This document shows positions 53,397-62,890 of a stretch of DNA of 64,000 nt, piece by piece (positions within the stretch are counted from its first letter, which is position 1; every line of letters starts with the position of its first letter). The stretch is from NCBI RefSeq assembly GCF_012932675.1, contig NZ_JAAIIF010000006.1:248001-312000 (forward strand), read 5' to 3'. This stretch comes from Bifidobacterium erythrocebi. Its GTDB lineage: Bacteria > Actinomycetota > Actinomycetes > Actinomycetales > Bifidobacteriaceae. A program made the position numbers and the translations under genes. The notes below the pieces were generated by a model. That model worked only from the letters and a program-made list of their open reading frames with translations. It ran no database searches and was not told the origin of the DNA.

Positions 53397-54347
53397 TCAG
53401 GCCAGTCGTGCGCCGAGGAAGATCTCGGTGGTGCTGGTCTCGCCGGGCTTGATGGTGATGAGCTCGTTGCCGGTGTTGAAGGCGTTCGCATAGGCGGTCT
53501 GCGGTTCCACGGCGGTGCCGGCCGGGTGCTTTTCGGCGGGGAAGCCGGTGCCGGTGCACACCTGGAAGGATGTGATCGTCTCGTCGCCGCCAACGGTGAT
53601 GGTCAGGCCGTCCGGGCGGGTGAAGGTGGCGGTGGTCTTGCCGTCCGCATCATGCTCCACATCGGTCCAGGCGTCGTCGAACGGCTGGTTGGTCAGCAGG
53701 GTCGGCTTGCGCAGATCGTACTTGGTGCCGTCCACCGGCTCGGTGCCGGTCGGGATGAGGTTCTCGTTGACGGTGACATGCGTCTTGGCCGGCACCTGCA
53801 GGGTGCACTGCGCGTTATGGCCGTCAATCTCGTCGCCGTAGCCGTTGAAGCCGTTGTCCAGCCACGGGTGGAGCGCCACGGCCCACGGGGCGTCGATGTC
53901 GCCGTTGTTGGTTGCGCTGATGGTGACCGTCATGCCATTCTCGGTGAGCTCGTGCGTCGCCGTCACAGTGACGTCGAAGGGGTAGCCCAGCAGGTACGGC
54001 ACACGCCAGGACTGGGTGACGGAGGTCTCGGTGAGCGCTTCGAGCTTCCAGAACGAGCGATAGCCGTAGCCGTGGATGGCGTTGTTGCGCTCATGCTCGT
54101 CGATGGGCAGCTCGTAGGTGACGCCTTCGAAGGTGTAGGTGCCGGCCTCGATGCGGTTCGGGAACGGGATCAGCATCTGCCCCTGGCAGCAGGTGACGGG
54201 ATCATCGGGGCCGAGCGGGACGATGACATTGCGCCCACGGTAGGTGAGTTCGCGCAGCGTTCCGCCGAGTTCGGTGACGACGGCCTTCCAGTCGCCGCAG
54301 GCGATCGAGTACTGCTGACCGGTACGAGGGGAAAGGTTCTTTGCCAT
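53397..54347 (-). CDS. galM: aldose 1-epimerase family protein
   Basis: A 316-residue mutarotase-fold enzyme. Catalytic residues are seen as His in NNAIHGYGYRSFW and in VALHPWLDNGF, and the Glu near the C-terminus (TAVEPQTAYANAFN). FPNRIEAGTYTFEG is the family's substrate loop. It interconverts the alpha and beta forms of a hexose in the cytoplasm; which sugar is open. It stands alone, divergent from ispH. Confidence 0.9.
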   Translation of the reverse strand: MAKNLSPRTGQQYSIACGDWKAVVTELGGTLRELTYRGRNVIVPLGPDDPVTCCQGQMLIPFPNRIEAGTYTFEGVTYELPIDEHERNNAIHGYGYRSFWKLEALTETSVTQSWRVPYLLGYPFDVTVTATHELTENGMTVTISATNNGDIDAPWAVALHPWLDNGFNGYGDEIDGHNAQCTLQVPAKTHVTVNENLIPTGTEPVDGTKYDLRKPTLLTNQPFDDAWTDVEHDADGKTTATFTRPDGLTITVGGDETITSFQVCTGTGFPAEKHPAGTAVEPQTAYANAFNTGNELITIKPGETSTTEIFLGARLA

Positions 54348-54549
54348 TATTCACACTCCCATAGTGTCTGATAGATGGCGGCAGTTACCGCTAACACCAA
54401 GTGTAACGCGGCTTCGGCGGACGGCCGTTTTTCTAGTAAAAAATCGTGTAAAAAAATATGGTTTAGTAAAAACCCGATGGGGTGCTCTATCCGCCGTTCG
54501 GCTATGCTTGGTGGGGTTGTTGTGCGGCAGAAAGGCAAGGGCAAACAAT

Positions 54550-55578
54550 ATGGGTAAACGCATCATTCTGGCCGACCCGCGTGGATTTTGCGCCGGCGTG
54601 GACAGGGCGATACTGACGGTGCAGACCATTCTCAAGTCCGTTCCGCAGCGTGGCGGGCAGGACGGCCTGCCGCCGGTGTACGTGCGCAGGCAGATCGTGC
54701 ACAACCGGCATGTGGTCGAGGAACTGGCCTCGCAGGGCGCGGTGTTCGTCGAAGAGCTCGATGAGATTCCCGACGCCGCGGCAAGCGCGAATATTCCGGT
54801 CGTGTTCTCCGCGCACGGCGTGTCCCCACTGGTCAAGGCCGAGGCGAAACGGCGGGGATTGAACGTGATCGACGCCACCTGCCCGTTGGTGGGCAAGGTA
54901 CATCGCGAGGTGCTGCGATTCGTGCGCGAAGGGTACGAAATCGTCTACATCGGGCATCTCGGGCATGACGAGGCCGTAGGCGTGGTGGGGGAGAGCCCCG
55001 AGCACGTCCACCTGATCGAGCATGAAGGCGATGTCGCACAGCTTGATTTCCAGCCGGGAACCAAACTGGTGCTGCTGACCCAGACCACGCTGAGCGTAGA
55101 CGAGACGGCCGGAACCATCGCCGCGTTGCAGCAGCGATTCCCCTGGATCGAGATGCCGCCGAGCTCGGATATCTGCTATGCCACGTCGAACCGGCAGTCG
55201 GCGGTCAAGCTGGTCGCCGAACGCTCCGACTGCGTGGTGATCGTGGGATCCGCCAATTCGTCGAATTCCGTACGCCTGATGGAAGTGGGGCAGGAAGGGC
55301 TCGACGCCCGATTCGCGGCCCCCGGCGCTCCGGTGAAGACCGGCGCATGCGGTCAGGCGCATCGTGTGGATGATGCCGGCGAGCTTGACCCGGCATGGTT
55401 CGACGGCGTGGAGGCCGTGGGCATCTCGTCGGGTGCCTCCGTGCCGGAGATGTATGTGGAGGGCGTGGTCGCGGCCCTGCGCGCCATGGGCTACACCGGT
55501 ATGGAATCCGTGGAGACCACCAAGGAGAACATGCACTTCGTGCTGCCCGCCGAACTGCGCCGTCAGGTCGCGCAGTAG
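54550..55578 (+). CDS. ispH: 4-hydroxy-3-methylbut-2-enyl diphosphate reductase
   Basis: A 342-residue iron-sulfur enzyme, the last step of the MEP isoprenoid pathway. Three cluster Cys lie in RGFCAGVDRAI, DATCPLVGKVH and SSDICYATSNRQ. The HGV motif (FSAHGVSPLV) and TKENMHFVLP end are typical. Start MGKRIILAD at 54550 is fixed by the family; the frame from 54364 runs through an AT-rich region with TAGTAAAAA repeats that is likely the promoter. Confidence 0.95.
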   Translation: MGKRIILADPRGFCAGVDRAILTVQTILKSVPQRGGQDGLPPVYVRRQIVHNRHVVEELASQGAVFVEELDEIPDAAASANIPVVFSAHGVSPLVKAEAKRRGLNVIDATCPLVGKVHREVLRFVREGYEIVYIGHLGHDEAVGVVGESPEHVHLIEHEGDVAQLDFQPGTKLVLLTQTTLSVDETAGTIAALQQRFPWIEMPPSSDICYATSNRQSAVKLVAERSDCVVIVGSANSSNSVRLMEVGQEGLDARFAAPGAPVKTGACGQAHRVDDAGELDPAWFDGVEAVGISSGASVPEMYVEGVVAALRAMGYTGMESVETTKENMHFVLPAELRRQVAQ

Positions 55579-55971
55579 CCATCTCGTGGTGCCGTTGCCG
55601 CCCATCATCCGGTTTAGGCTACGCCGACGATCCGGTTACGTGGCAATTTTCGGATAATGGTCGGCCCCGGCTGTGCGCAGGGATAGTAGGCGTGACCGGT
55701 TCCGATTATCATCCCGGTTTGGCTGCGCCGGCGGGCTGTGAGCGTTGCTGGCTACGGGTGTCGTCCCATTTTGGCTACGTTATCGGGTCGTGAGCGTGGC
55801 GATATTCGGGTGATGGCTGGGCATGGCCATGCTGATGGTTTGTAAATGGGGCGAATTACGGGTGCCATCCTGATCCGGGAACGCAGACGGCCCGCAGGTG
55901 TGGCTGGATCGGAATGATATCCGGTTCCGGCTGCGCCTGCGGGCCGTTGCCAGCAAAGAAACGTCGGTCGA
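55579..55971. other. intergenic region with degenerate short repeats, no gene seen
   Basis: About 390 bases. Related stretches recur: ATCATCCGGTTTAGGCTACG (about 55606), ATCATCCCGGTTTGGCTGCG (about 55708) and CGTCCCATTTTGGCTACG (about 55762), the latter two followed by GGGCTGTGAGCG or GGGTCGTGAGCG. They look like decayed copies of one unit. No ORF with a ribosome site. Confidence 0.45.
55887..55947 (-). terminator. terminator of the YbaK gene
   Basis: ACGGCCCGCAGG (55887-55898) pairs with CCTGCGGGCCGT (55936-55947); the 37-base loop folds further. It lies 25 bases after the stop on the minus strand. Confidence 0.6.
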
Positions 55972-56478
55972 TTACCAGGTGCCGATCGGGGCTGCGATGC
56001 CGTCCAGCACCTTCAGCAGGTCATGCGGATCCAGTCCCACGGAGAATCCGCGCTTGCCGCCCGACAGCAGGATCTCATCGAACTGCAGTGCGCTTTCGTC
56101 CAGTACGGTCTTGTGCTTCGTGCGCTGGCCCAAGGGGGAGATGCCGCCGACCACGTATCCCGACTCCCGCATCGCGACCTTGGGATCGGCCATCGCCGCC
56201 TTCTTCGCACCGACCGCGGCGGCCAGCGCCTTCAGATCCATATGCCCGCTTACCGGCACCACGCCCACCACGCGTTCCGAACCGGTGTCGGCCATCAGCG
56301 TCTTGAACACCTGATGCTCGTCGAAACCGAGCTTTTTCGCGGCCTCGATGCCATAGCCGTCGTCCATATGATCGTTCGAATGTTCGTATTCGTAGGTCTT
56401 GAACGCCACGCCGGCCTTCTCCAACTGCACGGTCGCCGGAGTGGAGCCTGCGCCCTTCTCATGCTTTTTCTTGCTCAT
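55972..56478 (-). CDS. ybaK: YbaK/EbsC family Cys-tRNA(Pro) deacylase
   Basis: A 168-residue editing enzyme that clears Cys-tRNA(Pro). Signs: EKAGVAFKTYEYEH, KLGFDEHQVFKTLMAD with the conserved Lys, VPVSGHMDLKALAAAVGAKKA, and the GGISPLGQRTKHKTVLDE motif. The start is taken at MSKKKHEKG (56478); the preceding MMVA could also be used. A longer frame to 56721 overlaps the gap terminator area and is not supported. Confidence 0.9.
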   Translation of the reverse strand: MSKKKHEKGAGSTPATVQLEKAGVAFKTYEYEHSNDHMDDGYGIEAAKKLGFDEHQVFKTLMADTGSERVVGVVPVSGHMDLKALAAAVGAKKAAMADPKVAMRESGYVVGGISPLGQRTKHKTVLDESALQFDEILLSGGKRGFSVGLDPHDLLKVLDGIAAPIGTW

Positions 56479-56686
56479 GGCGACCATCATAGGGCCTGAA
56501 GAGACGTTTTCGGGACAATCGGTCATCTGGGGATTGTGCGATGCAGGCCGCATGTCCGATTCGGGGGAATCGGACACCGTTGCGGCAACGGGGAAGGAAG
56601 GGAAGAAGTGCCGGCATGGGCGGAAAGCGCTGGCTGCCGGAGTTGTGCAGCATATGTCAGGAATGCGGAAAATCCACGGGTACGCA

Positions 56687-56716
56687 AAAGGCCCCCGTCG
56701 CAGGGCGAGGGCCTTT
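56687..56716 (-). terminator. terminator of gap
   Basis: AAAGGCCC pairs with GGGCCTTT, with inner CG pairs, about 45 bases after the gap stop on its strand; the AAAA on the plus strand gives the T-run. Confidence 0.7.
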
Positions 56717-56761
56717 CGCAATGAGTTCGTTATGAACCGGTGCGGATCACTCCGCTTGGAT

Positions 56762-57820
56762 TCACTCGGAGATCTCGGCGAAGTACAGCAGGGTACGGAT
56801 CATGTTGGAGGTGAAGCCGTACTCGTTGTCGTAGAAGGAGACGGTGCGAGCCATGGTCACGCCGTCAACGGTGTTGACGTCGGTCTGGGTCGGATCGAAC
56901 ACGCCACCGTGGGTGTCGCCGAGGATGTCGGAGGACACGATGCCCTCGTCGTTGTAGCCGTAGTAATCGCAATCAGCGAAGGCAGCCTTGAAGGCCTCGT
57001 TGATCTCGTTGGCGGTGGTCTCCTTGTTCAGGACGGTGGTCAGCTCGGTGACGGAGCCATCCGGAACCTGGATACGCTGGGCGTGGCCCTGCAGCTTGCC
57101 GTTCACGGACGGAACGACCTTGCCGATGGCCTTGGCAGCGCCGGTGGAGTGAGCGATGGTGTTGATGGCGGCAGCGCGCAGGTTGCGGCCGGTCTTGGTG
57201 CCACGCGGGCCGTCCAGCAGCATCTGGGTGCCGGTGTAGGCGTGGATGGTGGTCATGAAGCCAGCCTTGATGCCGAACTTCTCGTCCAGCAGCTTGACCA
57301 TGGCGGCCATGGAGTTGGTGGTGCAGGAACCGGCGGAGACGATCACGTCGGAAGCCTTCAGGATGTCGTGGTTCACGCCGAACACGACGGTCGGGGTGAC
57401 ATCGTCCTTGGCCGGGGCGGAGATCAGGACCTTCTTGGCACCGGCGTTGATGTGAGCCTGGGACTTCTCGGCGGAGGTGTAGAAGCCGGTGCACTCGAGC
57501 ACGTACTCGACACCGTCGTTCTTGACCCACGGGATGTTGTTGGCGTCCTTCTCGGCGTAGACCTTGTATTCCTTGCCGTCGACGATGATGGAATCCTCGG
57601 TGGCCTTCACGTCGACCGGGGTGCCGTCGTCATGACGGAAGGTGCCGTGGGTGCTGTCGTACTTCAGCAGGTAGGCGAGAGTTGCCGGGGTGGTCAGATC
57701 GTTGATGGCGGCAACTTCGATGTCGCCAGCCTGGCCACCGCGAGCCTGCAGCTCGAAGATGCGGCGGAAAGCGAGACGACCGATACGACCGAAGCCGTTG
57801 ATACCAATCTTAACTGTCAT
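56762..57820 (-). CDS. gap: glyceraldehyde-3-phosphate dehydrogenase
   Basis: A 352-residue glycolytic enzyme. NAD-binding start [17 protein letters not shown], catalytic Cys in [11 protein letters not shown], substrate loop [15 protein letters not shown], and the end [14 protein letters not shown]. In bifidobacteria it serves the lower part of the fructose-6-phosphate shunt. Codon use is strongly biased toward C-ending codons, as expected for a highly expressed gene. GGGAGAATT precedes the start. Confidence 0.97.
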   Translation of the reverse strand: MTVKIGINGFGRIGRLAFRRIFELQARGGQAGDIEVAAINDLTTPATLAYLLKYDSTHGTFRHDDGTPVDVKATEDSIIVDGKEYKVYAEKDANNIPWVKNDGVEYVLECTGFYTSAEKSQAHINAGAKKVLISAPAKDDVTPTVVFGVNHDILKASDVIVSAGSCTTNSMAAMVKLLDEKFGIKAGFMTTIHAYTGTQMLLDGPRGTKTGRNLRAAAINTIAHSTGAAKAIGKVVPSVNGKLQGHAQRIQVPDGSVTELTTVLNKETTANEINEAFKAAFADCDYYGYNDEGIVSSDILGDTHGGVFDPTQTDVNTVDGVTMARTVSFYDNEYGFTSNMIRTLLYFAEISE

Positions 57821-58000
57821 GTAATTCTCCCTTTGGGAAGGCCGGGCATGGTGTTACGCATGCCAAGCCATGGTTTTACCAACGGTTCCACTGTAATGCC
57901 CTACCTGTACTTCAGGCAATGCAAACGAAGTCATTTTACCTGTATTCGGACACCCTCCATATGGAGCGCGAACGCTTCACAATATGGCATGCCGGCATCG

Positions 58001-58756
58001 TTACAAAGTGCGGGGCTCGGTGTGCAATGCCCGCGACACCTCGGTGTCGAGTTCGCCCAGATCGCCGGTGAATCCATGTTCCCAGGCCACTGCCGGCAGC
58101 GGTGCCTCGGCGGGGAAGGTGACGATGAGCGTGCCGTGCCCGACCGCGATTGTGGCGGGCCGGCCGCCAAGGAACTCGTTGCTGACGCCATTGACACGGA
58201 TATTGCTCATGGTGGCGTCGGCCAGTTCGTATTTGAGGCCGGACTCGCTCACCCCGGTGGCGATGTCGGAATGGGAGAAGACCGATACCATGCGGCCGGG
58301 CTTCACGTCGTTTGCGGGGAAGTCAAGTTCGCCGTCGCAGATGGCGGTGATGATGGTGCCGTCGCCATGCAGGAATCCGATGCCGCCATGCCGGGCGAGC
58401 AGTGCCATGAGCTGGATGTTCGAGATCGTATGGTCCACCCTTCCGCCAAGCGCACCATATATATGGAATGTCCTGGAACCGTGGGCCCAGCCGATCTTCA
58501 ACGCGGAGAGCATGTCCGGATCGTCCTTTTCCGGCGGCAGCGCGATGGTGCGCTCGCCCGATGCGGGCATGCCGCCCTGCAAGGAATCGAAGTCGCCCAC
58601 GATCACATCGGCGGCAAGTCCCAGCTCGCGTGTGTGGTCCAGGCCTCCGTCCGCGGCCACGATGAAGGCGTCATGGGGAATCCTGGGCGTCTCGTCGTAG
58701 TATTCGCCGGCGCCGAAGATCACGCATGGCCTCGTCTTGCTTGTCTTGTCAGTCAT
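58001..58756 (-). CDS. thiN: thiamine pyrophosphokinase
   Basis: A 251-residue enzyme that makes thiamine diphosphate from thiamine and ATP. N-terminal AADGGLDHTRELGLAADVIVG then DFDSL, PPEKDDPDMLSALKIGW, and YGALGGRVDHTISNIQL are the family's active-site strings. The C-terminal domain has GVSESGLKYELADATM. Start at 58756 is preceded by GGGGG only; a Met at 58801 is the other option. It lies divergent from asnB. Confidence 0.9.
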   Translation of the reverse strand: MTDKTSKTRPCVIFGAGEYYDETPRIPHDAFIVAADGGLDHTRELGLAADVIVGDFDSLQGGMPASGERTIALPPEKDDPDMLSALKIGWAHGSRTFHIYGALGGRVDHTISNIQLMALLARHGGIGFLHGDGTIITAICDGELDFPANDVKPGRMVSVFSHSDIATGVSESGLKYELADATMSNIRVNGVSNEFLGGRPATIAVGHGTLIVTFPAEAPLPAVAWEHGFTGDLGELDTEVSRALHTEPRTL

Positions 58757-58913
58757 GCCCCCATAGTCTAATCCGGGGTGTCGCGGGAACCGGTGTCCCA
58801 CACGGGCGCATGGGGAAGATCACATCCCGCTGCCGGAGATTCGCCACATGTTCGATACAAACATCTTGCTAGTGTGGTGCGTGGTTCACAAGAGGAAGGG
58901 ATAAGCAGACCTT

Positions 58914-60800
58914 ATGTGTGGAATCGCGGGATTCGTCAACGACATGCCGATCGATACCAAATGCCCGGTGCTCAAGCGCATGACCGACATCATCGCACAT
59001 CGCGGCCCGGACAGCGAAGGACATTACATCGACGAGCATGCGGCTTTGGGACATCGCCGTCTGAGCATCATCGACCTGGGCGGCGGCCAGCAGCCAATCT
59101 ACAACGAGGATGGCTCGCTCGTCATCACCTTCAACGGTGAGATCTACAACTATCAGCCGCTTCGCGAACAGCTTATCGAGGCCGGCCACACCTTCACCAC
59201 CAAAAGCGACACCGAGGTGCTGCTGCACGGCTATGAGGAGTGGGGCGTGGAACTGCTGCAGAAGATTCGAGGCATGTTCACCTTCGTGATCTGGGACAGG
59301 ACCAAGCGCGAACTGTTCGGCGCCCGCGACCATTTCGGCATCAAGCCCTTCTACTATGCCAAGATGAACGGCACGTTCATGTACGCCTCGGAGATCAAGA
59401 GCCTGCTGCAGCACCCTGACTTCGTCAAGGAGCTCAACGAGAAGGCGCTCAAGCCGTACATGACCTTCCAATACCCGGCCATCGGCGAGACCTTCTTCAA
59501 GGGCGTATTCAAGCTGCCGGAAGGCCATTACTTCACCTACCGCGACGGCAAGATGAGCATTCACGAATACTACGACGAGCATTTCCGCGAATCCTCCACC
59601 AAGCTCGATCCGCTGGTGGACACCATCGACCGCACGGTATGCGATTCGGTCAAGGCCCACCAGATCGCCGACGTGGAGGTCGGCTCGTTCCTGTCCAGCG
59701 GCGTGGATTCGAGCTATGTGGCCGCGGTCGCACGCCCCGAGCACACGTATTCCATCGGCTTCGGCAAGGGGACGTACAACGAATCCCAGCAGGCCGGAGA
59801 ACTTGCCAAACTCATCGACCTGAACAACACCGCCGAGGCGTTGACCGACGAGGAGGCGTTCGCTGCATTCCCGCGCATCCAGTGGCATTTGGATGAGCCG
59901 GATTCCAACCCGAGCTGCGTGCCGCTGTATTTCCTGTCGGCATTGGCTGCGAAGGACGTCAAAGTCGTGCTCAGCGGCGAAGGCGCCGACGAACTGTTCG
60001 CCGGATACATCGATTACGGCGTGCACACCAAGTTCAAGCCGATCAAGGTGCTCACCCGCTGGCTGTCCCACCTGCCGGCCGGACCCCGCCATGCCATCGC
60101 CCGCTGGTGCAAGGGCAAGACCTTCCACGGCGCATGGCACCTGTACGCGAATCTCGCCCCGGCGGAGGAGAGCTTCATCGGCCAGGCGCGCGTGTTCGAG
60201 GAATCCGAATCCGACAAGCTGCTCAAGCCCGAATACCGCAAGGCGCCGAGCGTGCAGAGCATCGTCGACAAGACCTACGCCCGCGTCGAGGGCAAGGGTC
60301 TGAGCGAGCTGAAGAAGAAGCAGTACCTCGACATGCACCAGTGGATGCCGGGAGACATTCTGCTCAAGGCCGACAAGATGACCATGGCGCACTCCCTGGA
60401 GCTGCGCGTGCCGTTGCTTGACAAGGAGCTGATGGCCGTGGCCGAGCAGGTGCCGACCAAGTACCTGATCACCGACGAGAACACGAAGTACGCGTTCCGC
60501 AAGGCGGCGGGAAAGCACCTGCCGAAGGAATGGTACGACCGTGAGAAGCTCGGATTCCCCGTGCCGATCAAGAAGTGGCTGCGCGAGGAGAAGTTCTACA
60601 AGTACGTGCGCTCCGTGTTCGAACGTGACTACGTGAGCAAGTTCTTCGATCAGAAGGCCCTGCTGAAGATGATCGACGACAACTACGCCGGCAAGACCGA
60701 CGACCGCCGTAAGATCTGGACCGTCTACTCCTTCCTGACGTGGTATGACGTGTACTTCGTGCACGACGGCTCCAAGCCGGACATCATCGCGATCGCATGA
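58914..60800 (+). CDS. asnB: asparagine synthase (glutamine-hydrolysing)
   Basis: A 628-residue two-domain enzyme. Residues 1 to about 210: class II glutaminase with Cys2 nucleophile (MCGIAGF), HRGPDSEGHY, and TFNGEIYNY. The synthetase domain has the PP-loop FLSSGVDSSYVAA and VVLSGEGADELFAGY. It makes Asn from Asp and Gln. AAGAGGAAGG precedes the start. The stop overlaps the next gene by 4 bases (ATGA). Confidence 0.96.
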   Translation: MCGIAGFVNDMPIDTKCPVLKRMTDIIAHRGPDSEGHYIDEHAALGHRRLSIIDLGGGQQPIYNEDGSLVITFNGEIYNYQPLREQLIEAGHTFTTKSDTEVLLHGYEEWGVELLQKIRGMFTFVIWDRTKRELFGARDHFGIKPFYYAKMNGTFMYASEIKSLLQHPDFVKELNEKALKPYMTFQYPAIGETFFKGVFKLPEGHYFTYRDGKMSIHEYYDEHFRESSTKLDPLVDTIDRTVCDSVKAHQIADVEVGSFLSSGVDSSYVAAVARPEHTYSIGFGKGTYNESQQAGELAKLIDLNNTAEALTDEEAFAAFPRIQWHLDEPDSNPSCVPLYFLSALAAKDVKVVLSGEGADELFAGYIDYGVHTKFKPIKVLTRWLSHLPAGPRHAIARWCKGKTFHGAWHLYANLAPAEESFIGQARVFEESESDKLLKPEYRKAPSVQSIVDKTYARVEGKGLSELKKKQYLDMHQWMPGDILLKADKMTMAHSLELRVPLLDKELMAVAEQVPTKYLITDENTKYAFRKAAGKHLPKEWYDREKLGFPVPIKKWLREEKFYKYVRSVFERDYVSKFFDQKALLKMIDDNYAGKTDDRRKIWTVYSFLTWYDVYFVHDGSKPDIIAIA

Positions 60801-61123
60801 GCACGATGACGAGGACGCGGGGATCGAAGCGCCTTGCCGTGGCGGCGATGGCCGTGGCGCTCTGCCTGCCGTTGGGCGGTTGCAGCATCGAGATCAAGGG
60901 CGGCCGGCACGACAGTGCGAACACCGGCAACGCGATGGATCTGCGCGACGGCAAATGGCATACCGGCAGCAACGGCTACGGCGGCAGCGACAGCTCCAGC
61001 TACCGGTACGTGACCGTGAACACGCCTGACGGCGAGAAGCACTGCATCGTGTTCCGAGACAGCGGCGGTGCCGGCGGAATGAACTGCTGGGACAAGCCGG
61101 ATTCGAGCGACAGCGGCAAATAA
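60797..61123 (+). CDS. small predicted lipoprotein of unknown function
   Basis: A 108-residue protein with a basic N-terminus, hydrophobic stretch (LAVAAMAVALCLPLGG) and lipobox LGGC (Cys at residue 29). The mature part of about 80 residues is polar and Gly/Ser/Asp-rich, with two Cys (KHCIVF and MNCWDK) and a TPDGEKHCIVFRDSGGAGG stretch like that of some secreted small proteins. Translation is coupled to asnB through ATGA. Function unknown; no link to asparagine is visible. Confidence 0.8.
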   Translation: MSTMTRTRGSKRLAVAAMAVALCLPLGGCSIEIKGGRHDSANTGNAMDLRDGKWHTGSNGYGGSDSSSYRYVTVNTPDGEKHCIVFRDSGGAGGMNCWDKPDSSDSGK

Positions 61124-61200
61124 CGGCGGCAATCGCGGAAGAGCGTATGACGGACGTTCGTGTGCATGACACGCGGGCGCCCGTTTGTCAAGCCCGGTGG

Positions 61201-61425
61201 TACACTGAACCCTTGGCTTGAGAAATCAAGAAAGCGGGGCAACCCCACCTGGGAACCTTTCAGGGTTTCGGGTTCAAGGCATGTTCCTCCCGTACATGCG
61301 TACGAGATGGGGAACGAAGAGTGCCAGTATGTTCCATATATGGAGCGTGAATGGCATGCCGTGAAACCGAATGCTGGATATTCCAAGTGAGCCTCGTGAA
61401 GGAAATACAGAGGATTGGAGTCATC
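61201..61425 (+). promoter_or_regulatory. infC leader with extended -10 promoter
   Basis: TACACT at 61201-61206 preceded by TGG forms an extended -10. Some 200 bases of leader follow, with GGGG/CCCC pairing (GCGGGGCAACCCCACC) and repeated GGGAACC/GGTTTCGGGTTC stretches before infC. Long leaders that bind L20 or IF3 control this operon in many bacteria; here that is inference. Confidence 0.55.
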
Positions 61426-62133
61426 ATCAGCGACGAACCACGCATTAATGACGAGATTCGCGTCTCGCAGGTGCGCCTGATCGGCCCTAAGGGCGAGCAG
61501 GTGGGCGTTATCGCGACCTCGGTCGCACTGAACCTTGCGAAGGAAGCGAACCTCGATCTCGTCGAGGTGGCGCCCAATGCAAAGCCTCCGGTTGCCAAGC
61601 TCATCGATTACGGCAAGTACAAGTACAACGAGAAGATCAAGGCTCGTGAGGCACGCCGCAATCAGAACACCGCAGAAGTCAAGGAAATCCGCTTCCGTCT
61701 GAAGATCGACGACCATGACTTCGATGTGAAGAAGGGGCATGTCACCCGCTTCCTCAACGGCGGCGACAAGGTCAAGGTCACCATCATGCTGCGTGGCCGC
61801 GAACAGTCCCGTCCGATCGGCGGCGTCGAGCTGCTGCAGCGTCTCGCCGCAGAGGTGGAGGAATACGGCACCATCGAGTCCCAGCCGAAGCAGGAAGGCC
61901 GCAACATCATCATGGTGCTTGCGCCTAAGGGCAAGAAGGTGCACACCCAGTCCGAGCAGCGCCGTCGCGGTGCGGAGTCCCGCGCCGAACGACAGGCTCG
62001 CCAGGCGGCACGTCTCGCCGCAAAGCAGGAGGCTCAGGCCCAGGCGGCAGCCGAAGCGCAGGCCTCGATTTCTAAGACTTCCAGCAAGAAGCACACCAAC
62101 AAGGAGGGCAGCAATGCCGAAGATGAAAAGTAA
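61426..62133 (+). CDS. infC: translation initiation factor IF-3
   Basis: Keeps the 30S subunit free and checks the start codon. N-domain [18 protein letters not shown], linker rich in Lys/Glu, C-domain with [20 protein letters not shown] and RGREQSRP. An Ala/Gln-rich tail of about 50 residues follows. The start is uncertain: an ATC at 61426 sits 5 bases after GGAG and at the family's usual first residue, fitting the rare start codons of infC. Upstream GTG codons at 61387 and 61396 and an ATG at 61351 are in frame. The end overlaps rpmI by 20 bases. Confidence 0.9.
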   Translation: MSDEPRINDEIRVSQVRLIGPKGEQVGVIATSVALNLAKEANLDLVEVAPNAKPPVAKLIDYGKYKYNEKIKAREARRNQNTAEVKEIRFRLKIDDHDFDVKKGHVTRFLNGGDKVKVTIMLRGREQSRPIGGVELLQRLAAEVEEYGTIESQPKQEGRNIIMVLAPKGKKVHTQSEQRRRGAESRAERQARQAARLAAKQEAQAQAAAEAQASISKTSSKKHTNKEGSNAEDEK

Positions 62134-62308
62134 TTCCGCCGCTTCCAAGCGCGTCCGCCGTACCGGCACGGGCAAGCTGATGCAGGCCGGCAGCGCCATG
62201 CGCCACAACCTTGAGCACAAGTCCGCTCGCAAGCGTCGTGCACTGAAGGCCGATCAGGTTCTCGCGGGCCCGCAGACCAAGAAGCTCAACCGCATGCTGA
62301 GCAAGTGA
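62114..62308 (+). CDS. rpmI: 50S ribosomal protein L35
   Basis: A 64-residue basic protein: [44 protein letters not shown]. Complete and of normal length. AAGGAGGG precedes the start, which lies inside the 3' end of infC, so the two are translationally coupled. Confidence 0.97.
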   Translation: MPKMKSNSAASKRVRRTGTGKLMQAGSAMRHNLEHKSARKRRALKADQVLAGPQTKKLNRMLSK

Positions 62309-62349
62309 AATAACCCTTTAAGAATTTTTAAGAAAGCGAAGGAATACAT

Positions 62350-62733
62350 ATGGCACGTGTGAAGCGCGCAGTAAATGCTCACAAGAAGCGTCGCGTCGTT
62401 CTCGAAAGGGCTTCCGGTTACCGCGGCCAGCGTTCCCGCCTGTACCGCAAGGCCAAGGAACAGCTGCTCCACTCCTTTAACTACAACTTCCGCGACCGTA
62501 AGGCTCGCAAGGGCGATTTCCGCAAGCTGTGGATCCAGCGCATCAACGCCGCTGTCCGCGCTGAGGGCATCACCTACAACCGCTTCATCCAGGGCCTGCG
62601 TCTCGCCGGCATCGAACTGGATCGTCGCGCTCTCGCCGAGCTCGCCGTGAGCGATCCGGAGACCTTCAAGGCCATCGTCGCCGAAGCCAAGAAGGCTCTG
62701 CCGGCCGACGTGAACGCTCCGGTCAACGCCTGA
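62350..62733 (+). CDS. rplT: 50S ribosomal protein L20
   Basis: A 127-residue protein: [38 protein letters not shown], then the C-terminal globular domain [19 protein letters not shown]. Length is a little above the usual 118 owing to a short Ala-rich tail. It binds 23S rRNA early in assembly and is often the repressor of its own operon. GAAGGAA precedes the start; a terminator follows. Confidence 0.97.
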   Translation: MARVKRAVNAHKKRRVVLERASGYRGQRSRLYRKAKEQLLHSFNYNFRDRKARKGDFRKLWIQRINAAVRAEGITYNRFIQGLRLAGIELDRRALAELAVSDPETFKAIVAEAKKALPADVNAPVNA

Positions 62734-62760
62734 GTCGTTCCAACCGCATAGGTTTTATGA

Positions 62761-62788
62761 AACCCCGCCGTTTTCGGCGGGGTTTTCT
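62761..62788 (+). terminator. terminator of infC-rpmI-rplT
   Basis: AACCCCGCCG pairs with CGGCGGGGTT around a TTTT loop, followed by TTTC. Confidence 0.93.
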
Positions 62789-62890
62789 TGTTGTCCGGGC
62801 GTATGCGTGGCTCGCACTGGCATGCATCATGGCGGGTCGATCCGGCGGTGCGGTCCGCGATGGGCAACAAGCCGGCATACAATGGTCGGC

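Noticed and set aside
61739..62308. 189-residue frame running from infC into rpmI, a possible fusion or frameshift
   Set aside because: The upstream part is an out-of-frame reading of infC. rpmI has its own start, ribosome site and normal length.
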